A stretch of 9,981 nt of DNA from NCBI GenBank assembly GCA_018970825.1, contig JAGWVP010000073.1, forward strand, positions 1 to 9,981, given 5' to 3'. Position 1 is the stretch's first letter. Every line of letters starts with the position of its first letter. This document shows positions 7,134-9,981 of the stretch, one piece after another. The notes below the pieces were generated by a model, which was not told the origin of the DNA, made no database searches, and saw only the letters and a program-made list of their open reading frames with translations. The DNA is from a bacterium. GTDB taxonomy: Bacteria; Desulfobacterota; Binatia; UBA12015. Made by a program: the position numbers and the translations under genes.

Positions 7134-8510
7134 TCACGACCTCGCGATCACCGGGTCGTGCCAGCCTCCGGGAGGAGCCGTTCGGGCGGCGTCCTGCGGA
7201 CCCCAGGTGTGGGGTTCGTAGTCCTGGACCGGCGTGTCGGCGGCGAGCGCCGGGTCGACGATCCGCCAGGCCTCTTCGACGTAATCCTCGCGTGCGAAGA
7301 GCGTCTGGTCGCCGGACATCGCGTCGGTGAGAACCCGCTCGTAGGCGTCCATGTCGAGGGCCCCCGTGTGGCCCGAACCCTCGATCTCGGCGGAGATCCC
7401 CTTCGTCTCGCTGTCGGGGGCGATGAAGTTCATGCCGAAGCCGAGCTCGATCGTCGGGCTGATGCGGAAGCGGAAGTGGTTCGGCTCGAGCGGGACGTTC
7501 CTGTACATGGTCGGGGGGCGCCGCAGCCGAACGAAGACCTCGGTGCAGGTGACCGGCAGGTTCTTGCCGGCCCGGACGTGGAAGGGCACGCCGCGCCAGC
7601 GCCAGTTGTCGATCTCCAGCCGGAGCGCGGCGAAGGTCTCGGTCGTCGATCCCTTCTTCACTCCGGGCTCGTCGAGGTAGCCGCGGAACCTGCCGCGCAG
7701 GAGGTCCTCGGTCGCGAGCGGGGGGATCGCCTTCAGGACCTTCACCTTCTCGTCGCGGATCGACTGGCTGTCGGCGCGCACCGGCGGCTCCATCGCGAGG
7801 TTGCACATCACCTGGAAGAGGTGGTTCTGCACGACGTCGCGCACCGTGCCCGTCGCGTCGTAGAAGCCGCCGCGACCCTGCACGCCGAAGTCCTCCGCCA
7901 TCGTGATCTGCACGCTCTCGACGTGCTCGCGGTTCCAGATCGGCTCGAGAAACGCGTTCGAGAAGCGGAAGAAGAGCATCGTGTGGACCTGCTTCTTCCC
8001 GAGGTAGTGGTCGATCCGGTAGACGTCGTCCTCCTCGAACGCGGAGTGGAGGATGCCGTTCAGCTCCCGGGCCGAGGCGAGGTCGCGGCCGAAGGGCTTC
8101 TCGACGACCACCCGTGCGCCCCCGGCACACCCCGACTGCACGAGCTGCTCGACGACGCCTCCGAAGAAGGCAGGCGGGATCGCGAGGTAGTGCGCCGGGT
8201 GTTTCGCGTCGCCGAGCGCCTTGCGGAGCGACCGGAAGAGGGCGGGGTCCGAGAAGTCGCCCCCGACGTACCGCAGGCGCGAGAGAAGCTTCTCGAACGC
8301 CGGGGGATCGATCTCCGAGTGCTTCTCGATGCTGTCCTTCGCGCGCGCGCGGAGCTGCTCGTCGGTCCAGCTCTCCTTCGCGACGCCGATCACCGGGACC
8401 TCGAGGTTGCCGCGCCGGGCCATGGCCTGGAGCGACGGAAAGATCTTCTTGAAGGCCAGGTCGCCGGTCGCGCCGAAGAAGACGAGGGCATCCGATGGGG
8501 TCTTGTCCAT
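7134..8510 (-). CDS. zwf: Glucose-6-phosphate dehydrogenase
   Basis: Oxidises glucose 6-phosphate to 6-phosphogluconolactone with NAD(P)+, the entry to the oxidative pentose phosphate and Entner-Doudoroff pathways in the cytosol. The 458-residue protein is somewhat shorter than the usual 480-510. The Rossmann fingerprint [10 protein letters not shown] (13-22) is present, followed by EKPFGRD (137-143) and the substrate/catalytic motif RIDHYLGK (165-172) with the catalytic histidine and lysine. Further family blocks are [20 protein letters not shown] (208-227), IRDEKVKVL and VPFHVRAGK. The residue after the motif lysine is K173 where E is common (GKE). The ATG at 8510 places the Rossmann motif at the normal distance from the N-terminus. 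The frame is open to 8777, but the extension is arginine-rich and would overlap the divergent lipoprotein gene. A weak AGGA lies 8 bases upstream. No gnd or lactonase gene is in view. Confidence 0.95.
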   Translation of the reverse strand: MDKTPSDALVFFGATGDLAFKKIFPSLQAMARRGNLEVPVIGVAKESWTDEQLRARAKDSIEKHSEIDPPAFEKLLSRLRYVGGDFSDPALFRSLRKALGDAKHPAHYLAIPPAFFGGVVEQLVQSGCAGGARVVVEKPFGRDLASARELNGILHSAFEEDDVYRIDHYLGKKQVHTMLFFRFSNAFLEPIWNREHVESVQITMAEDFGVQGRGGFYDATGTVRDVVQNHLFQVMCNLAMEPPVRADSQSIRDEKVKVLKAIPPLATEDLLRGRFRGYLDEPGVKKGSTTETFAALRLEIDNWRWRGVPFHVRAGKNLPVTCTEVFVRLRRPPTMYRNVPLEPNHFRFRISPTIELGFGMNFIAPDSETKGISAEIEGSGHTGALDMDAYERVLTDAMSGDQTLFAREDYVEEAWRIVDPALAADTPVQDYEPHTWGPQDAARTAPPGGWHDPVIARS

Positions 8511-8554
8511 CGGAGGATTCCTATCCCAACGGGCGGAAGCCGCGCGAGCGCTGC

Positions 8555-8574
8555 CCGACCAGCCTCGGGGTCGG
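8555..8574. promoter_or_regulatory. Inverted repeat in the zwf/hydrolase divergent promoter region
   Basis: CCGACC (8555-8560) and GGTCGG (8569-8574) are perfect inverted copies 8 bases apart. They sit in the 130-bp gap between the divergent starts at 8510 and 8641, 32 bases upstream of the candidate -35 at 8606. The position suits an operator shared by both genes. The arms are short for DNA this rich in GC, so chance is a real alternative. Confidence 0.22.
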
Positions 8575-8605
8575 CCGGGCCGGCGCGACCACGGCGGGAG
8601 GGTGC

Positions 8606-8635
8606 TTGACCGGGCCCGAGGGCCACGAGTAGGCG
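8606..8635 (+). promoter_or_regulatory. Promoter of the serine-hydrolase lipoprotein gene (leaderless geometry)
   Basis: TTGACC (8606-8611), an 18-base spacer and TAGGCG (8630-8635) end 5 bases before the ATG at 8641. This would start the transcript at or beside the A of the ATG. No Shine-Dalgarno site lies in between. The arrangement is base-for-base the same spacing as the promoter at 1676-1705. Confidence 0.5.
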
Positions 8636-8640
8636 GGCGC

Positions 8641-9825
8641 ATGCACTCGACTCGTCGCTCGCTCGTCACGAACCTCCTCCCCCTCGCGCTCCTCCTCGCC
8701 TGCGGGAGCGGAGGAGGCGGCGGCTCCGGCTCGCCTCCGCCCGCGACCCCCACGCCCGCGCCGTCCCCGACCGGCACCCCGGTCCCGACCGGGGAGTTCG
8801 CCGCCTTCGAACGCGAGATCCAGGCCTTCGTCGACGAGCGCGAGGACGTCGAGGGAGTCGGCGCGATCGTCGTCGACCGCGATCGCGGGGTGGTCTACCG
8901 GCGCGCGTTCGGAACCTTCACCGAGGACCGCATCTACCTGCTCGCCTCGGCGAGCAAGATGGTCACGGCCGGCGTGCTCCTGAGACTTTCCGAGCAGGGC
9001 CTGCTCGACCTCGACGCACCGGTCGCGGACGCCGTGCCGTGGGGAGCCGGCAACCCCTCGATCACGCCGGCGCAGCTCATCTCGAACAGCTCGGGCCTGG
9101 TCGGGCTCGCGCCGAATCCCGCCTACCCGCCGTATCTCTGCCAGTACCTCTCGGCAGGCTCGATCCAGGACTGTGCGCGCCAGATCTTCACGACGGCCGC
9201 CGACGACGCCGACGTGATCCCGCCCGACACCACCTTCCGCTACGGAGGCGCGCAGTGGCAGGTCGCGGGCGGCCTCGCGGAGGCCGTCTCGGGCGAGAGT
9301 TGGGCCGACCTGGTGCGGGAGATCTACGGCGAGCCCTGCGGCCTGCGGACCTTCGGCTACGGCAACCACTTCGTCCAGCTCCGGCCCGGTCCGACCGGCT
9401 ACCCGTCGGGCTTCGACGGGGACCCCGGTCGTCTCGATCCGACCGACAACCCCAACATGGAGGGAGGCGCGTACTCGGACATCGACGACTACGCGAAGCT
9501 GCTCCTCATGCACCTGCGCGGCGGCGTCTGCGACGGCGGGCGCGTGCTCTCGGAGGAGTCCGTCCGTCGCATGAGGACCGACCGGCTCGCGGAGTGGGGC
9601 GGCGGGACCGGCGTCGGCTTCGAGGGGTACGGTTTCGGCTGGTGGGTCGACCGGGAGGATCCCGCGCTCGCCATCGACCCGGGGGCCTACGGCTCGGTCC
9701 CGTGGATCGACGAGCGACGCGGGTACGCCGCGTTCCTCGCGCTCGAGGCGACCGACTCGACGGGGCTGCAGCTCTTCTCCCGCGTCCTCGCGCATGCCAA
9801 CGCGGCGATCGACGCGAGCCGCTAG
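8641..9825 (+). CDS. Serine hydrolase lipoprotein of the beta-lactamase / penicillin-binding-protein fold
   Basis: A 394-residue exported lipoprotein. The signal sequence ends in the lipobox LLAC with the acylated cysteine at residue 21, followed by a flexible Gly/Ser then Pro/Thr linker (22-50). The catalytic domain (about 52-390) resembles class C beta-lactamase-type esterases and D-Ala carboxypeptidase relatives. The nucleophile motif SxxK is S103-A-S-K106. ISNSSGLVG (147-155) occupies the place of the usual LLTHTSG block. The second motif is Y201-G-G203 instead of YxN. A conserved C-terminal HxG-type motif is not obvious; [10 protein letters not shown] (346-355) may take its place. Five cysteines in the mature domain (167, 178, 233 and 297 plus the lipid-bearing one) suggest possible disulfides. 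The ATG at 8641 starts directly before the signal sequence and fits the promoter. It likely forms an operon with the next gene. The substrate is not predictable. Confidence 0.9.
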   Translation: MHSTRRSLVTNLLPLALLLACGSGGGGGSGSPPPATPTPAPSPTGTPVPTGEFAAFEREIQAFVDEREDVEGVGAIVVDRDRGVVYRRAFGTFTEDRIYLLASASKMVTAGVLLRLSEQGLLDLDAPVADAVPWGAGNPSITPAQLISNSSGLVGLAPNPAYPPYLCQYLSAGSIQDCARQIFTTAADDADVIPPDTTFRYGGAQWQVAGGLAEAVSGESWADLVREIYGEPCGLRTFGYGNHFVQLRPGPTGYPSGFDGDPGRLDPTDNPNMEGGAYSDIDDYAKLLLMHLRGGVCDGGRVLSEESVRRMRTDRLAEWGGGTGVGFEGYGFGWWVDREDPALAIDPGAYGSVPWIDERRGYAAFLALEATDSTGLQLFSRVLAHANAAIDASR

Positions 9826-9827
9826 GA
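9824..9827 (+). promoter_or_regulatory. Ribosome binding site that fixes the GTG start of the dehydrogenase gene
   Basis: AGGA, overlapping the TAG stop of the hydrolase gene, lies 7 bases before the GTG at 9835. It supports that GTG and a two-gene transcript. Confidence 0.5.
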
Positions 9828-9834
9828 CGTCCTC

Positions 9835-9981
9835 GTGAAGATCCTCGTCACGGGATCCAACAGCGGCTTCGGGATGCTCGCGGCGCTCTCGTTCGCGAGG
9901 CTCGGGCACCCGGTCGTCGCGACCATGCGCAACGTCGACAAGGGCGGCGACCTGCGTGCCGCGGCGGGGAAGGAGGGGCTG
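9835..9981 (+). CDS. Short-chain dehydrogenase/reductase, 3' end cut off by the window
   Basis: The first 49 residues of an NAD(P)-binding short-chain dehydrogenase (SDR). The protein opens with MKILVTG and the glycine-rich nucleotide-binding motif TGSNSGFG (6-13; family TGxxxGxG), followed by the expected helix MLAALSFARLGH and the second strand PVVATMRN. The arginine after that strand (residue 32) is compatible with an NADP preference, though this is weak evidence. The GTG start leaves the usual few residues before the first beta strand. It follows the hydrolase stop by 9 bases, so it is probably co-transcribed. The catalytic SxnYxxxK residues lie outside the window, so substrate and subfamily cannot be judged. 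Confidence 0.88.
   Translation, partial: MKILVTGSNSGFGMLAALSFARLGHPVVATMRNVDKGGDLRAAAGKEGL

Noticed and set aside
6975..8609. A 544-codon open frame on the plus strand antisense to zwf
   Set aside because: zwf on the other strand has every family motif; the antisense frame has none.
8702..8744. A GC-rich inverted repeat inside the lipoprotein gene
   Set aside because: It falls in the codons of the Gly-rich and Pro-rich linker (GGN and CCN), which pair with each other by composition alone.

Overview
This is a GC-rich window (roughly 70% by eye) from a Gram-negative-type bacterium. It encodes secreted proteins with signal peptides, a lipoprotein, and a periplasmic-type protein with a c-type heme motif. 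Three traits together suggest an uncultured deltaproteobacterial-like lineage (Myxococcota, Binatota or a relative): the base composition, an F420-type luciferase-like oxidoreductase, and secreted proteins ending in cysteine-containing beta-rich C-terminal modules. This placement is an inference and no marker gene is present. I see no rRNA, tRNA, CRISPR array, insertion sequence or phage gene.

Layout. At 1-1561 on the minus strand a lemA gene is followed, with overlapping stop and start codons, by a DUF2207 membrane protein that runs off the left edge. At 1711-2688 on the plus strand is a broken gene for a secreted PA14-domain protein. It has a signal-peptide-like start, a PA14 domain missing its N-terminal third, a 1-base frameshift and a C-terminal beta-rich module. 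Convergent to it, 2707-5367 on the minus strand encodes an 886-residue secreted beta-propeller protein with one CxxCH heme site, a glycine linker and a C-terminal beta module. A 223-bp divergent intergenic region follows, then an F420-type LLM oxidoreductase (5591-6601, plus).

Convergent to the oxidoreductase is a minus-strand pair: zwf (glucose-6-phosphate dehydrogenase, 7134-8510) followed after 40 bp by a small YdcZ/DUF606-type membrane protein (6659-7093). Divergent from zwf is a serine-hydrolase lipoprotein of the beta-lactamase family (8641-9825). It is followed 9 bp later by the start of a short-chain dehydrogenase (9835 to the right edge).

How the genes fit together. Most are housekeeping or peripheral metabolic genes in short units of one or two, separated by divergent promoters and convergent hairpins. 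There is no recognisable defence, mobile or biosynthetic system. The least ordinary items are the propeller/heme protein, the decayed PA14 gene, and two promoters with the same geometry that would produce leaderless transcripts.
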